Shown here: piece by piece, positions 6,240-6,916 of the stretch
How positions within the stretch are numbered: position 1 is the stretch's first letter
Layout: each line of letters opens with the position of its first letter
Assembly: GCA_019312705.1 (NCBI GenBank)
Contig: JAFDCW010000248.1
Span: 1 to 6,916 of the forward strand
Source of the DNA: Deltaproteobacteria bacterium
Lineage (GTDB): Bacteria; Myxococcota; Polyangia; Polyangiales; B10-G4
Length of the DNA stretch: 6,916 nucleotides
Direction: 5' to 3'
Translations under genes and position numbers: made by a program
The notes under the pieces: generated by a model
What the model was told of the DNA's origin: nothing
Databases searched by the model: none
The model's input: only the letters and a program-made list of their open reading frames with translations

Positions 6240-6916
6240 TTACGTTCGGGCGCTCTTCTTCTTGGTGGACTTGGCGGACTTGGTGGACTTTCTGTTGCCG
6301 GTCCGCTTTTTTCGGCCGTCGCTCGCCTGCTTGTCGGGCTTTCCCGAATCCTCGTCCGGCGGCGGCCACTGGGCGTGCTTCGGGATGGTGGCCTCGGGGT
6401 GGGTGCGGATGTACCAGAGCACGTACATGCCGATGCCGAAGAGGGCGACCGCGCCCCATTGGCCGGGGGTGAGCCCGTAGTACGTGGCGTCGTCCACACG
6501 CAGGTAGTCGAGGGGGAAACGCACCGGAGCGTAGAGCAGCGGCAAGAGCACCATGTAGGTGCCCTGGGGGCGCCGGGGCTTCGTCTTGGCGAGGTAGAGG
6601 AAGAGCAGGATCACCGCGCCGCTCCAGAAGACTTCGTAGAGACCGAGGTCGTGGCGGGCGTCGAAGACCGGGACGTTGTCGATGTACTCGCGGGGCGTGC
6701 CGAACTGGTAGTTGTCGACGGCCAGGAAGAAGTCCGTGACCTTGCCAGGGTGGTCGTGGGTGATGAAGCAGCCGATGCGGCCGAAGAACCACCCGAAGGG
6801 GAAACCGAAGGTCGCGGCTTCGCCTACCGCGATGAGGCTGATCTTTCGGCGCCAACGCCAGATGAGCAGCCCGAGGATGGCACCCACGAAGCCGCCGAAA
6901 GACGACAGGCCGAGGT
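6240..6916 (-). CDS. lgt: Prolipoprotein diacylglyceryl transferase, partial (5' end outside window)
   Basis: Lgt transfers diacylglycerol from phosphatidylglycerol to the lipobox cysteine of prelipoproteins in the inner membrane. The window holds 224 codons; roughly the first 100 or more are missing. The visible part opens with GLSSFGGF, matching the SFHGG region of E. coli Lgt. It then has GRIGCFITHDHPGK (the Lgt signature), HDLGLYE (E. coli HPSQLYE), RFPLDYLR (RIIVEFFR) and GLTPGQW, followed by a last membrane segment and a hydrophilic Lys-rich tail of about 50 residues. Arg143, Gly154 and Arg239 of E. coli are conserved. His103 is replaced by Phe, Asn146 by Cys, and Glu151 and Glu243 by Asp. 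Cys at the Asn146 position occurs in other lineages, so activity is still expected. The internal GTG at 6887 is not the true start, because the frame continues to the window edge. Predicted lipoproteins downstream fit its role. Confidence 0.88.
   Translation of the reverse strand, partial: LGLSSFGGFVGAILGLLIWRWRRKISLIAVGEAATFGFPFGWFFGRIGCFITHDHPGKVTDFFLAVDNYQFGTPREYIDNVPVFDARHDLGLYEVFWSGAVILLFLYLAKTKPRRPQGTYMVLLPLLYAPVRFPLDYLRVDDATYYGLTPGQWGAVALFGIGMYVLWYIRTHPEATIPKHAQWPPPDEDSGKPDKQASDGRKKRTGNRKSTKSAKSTKKKSART
6264..6290 (-). repeat. In-frame 9-bp triplication in the lgt tail
   Basis: GGTGGACTT (plus strand) occurs at 6264-6272 and 6282-6290, with a one-base variant GGCGGACTT at 6273-6281. 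On the coding strand the three units give Lys-Ser-Thr, Lys-Ser-Ala, Lys-Ser-Thr, followed by three more lysines. Slippage here would lengthen or shorten the basic tail without breaking the frame. Confidence 0.85.

Noticed and set aside
6217..6855. Second minus-strand frame overlapping lgt
   Set aside because: It is an Arg/Pro/His-rich shadow, while the chosen frame has the Lgt signature motifs and membrane segments.

Overview
The DNA is strongly GC-rich, and all five genes supported here lie on the minus strand, so they read from the right edge towards the left. Gene content suggests a free-living member of the Myxococcota/Deltaproteobacteria (Polyangia- or Sandaracinus-like). The reasons are large secreted lipoproteins with TIG-like and pre-peptidase C-terminal (PPC) domains, tandem C-x5-C-x5-C cysteine repeats, a long-linker TonB protein and a divergent Lgt. 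The taxonomic call rests on gene style, not on a marker gene.

Layout in transcription order. (1) 6916-6240: 3' three-quarters of prolipoprotein diacylglyceryl transferase (lgt), cut by the window edge. (2) 6183-4843: TonB-family energy transducer with an N-terminal anchor carrying the Ser-x3-His motif, a very long low-complexity periplasmic linker and a C-terminal TonB domain. (3) 4791-2242: large cysteine-rich lipoprotein with Ig/cadherin-like modules, two PPC domains and two blocks of cysteine repeats. (4) 2257-383: lipoprotein with three TIG-like modules followed by a zinc metalloprotease domain with HELGH and a Met-turn. It overlaps gene 3 by 16 bases. (5) 150-1: start of another lipoprotein gene, cut by the left edge, with an excellent Shine-Dalgarno sequence.

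Genes 1-4 are spaced by 56 bp, 51 bp and a 16-bp overlap and could form one transcription unit. Between genes 4 and 5 lie 232 bp holding a weak terminator-like hairpin, four tandem copies of a 14-bp repeat and an AT-richer stretch that probably contains the promoter of gene 5.

Together the window reads as an envelope/lipoprotein locus. Lgt lipidates exported lipoproteins, and three of its likely substrates are encoded downstream. TonB would couple inner-membrane proton motive force to an outer-membrane partner not seen here. The joint role of the two large lipoproteins is unknown; coupling of a putative surface protease to a cysteine-rich PPC protein is inference. The points most worth checking are the Glu in the usual third zinc-ligand position of the protease, the substituted active-site residues of Lgt, and the lipoboxes that all lack the usual Leu at -3.
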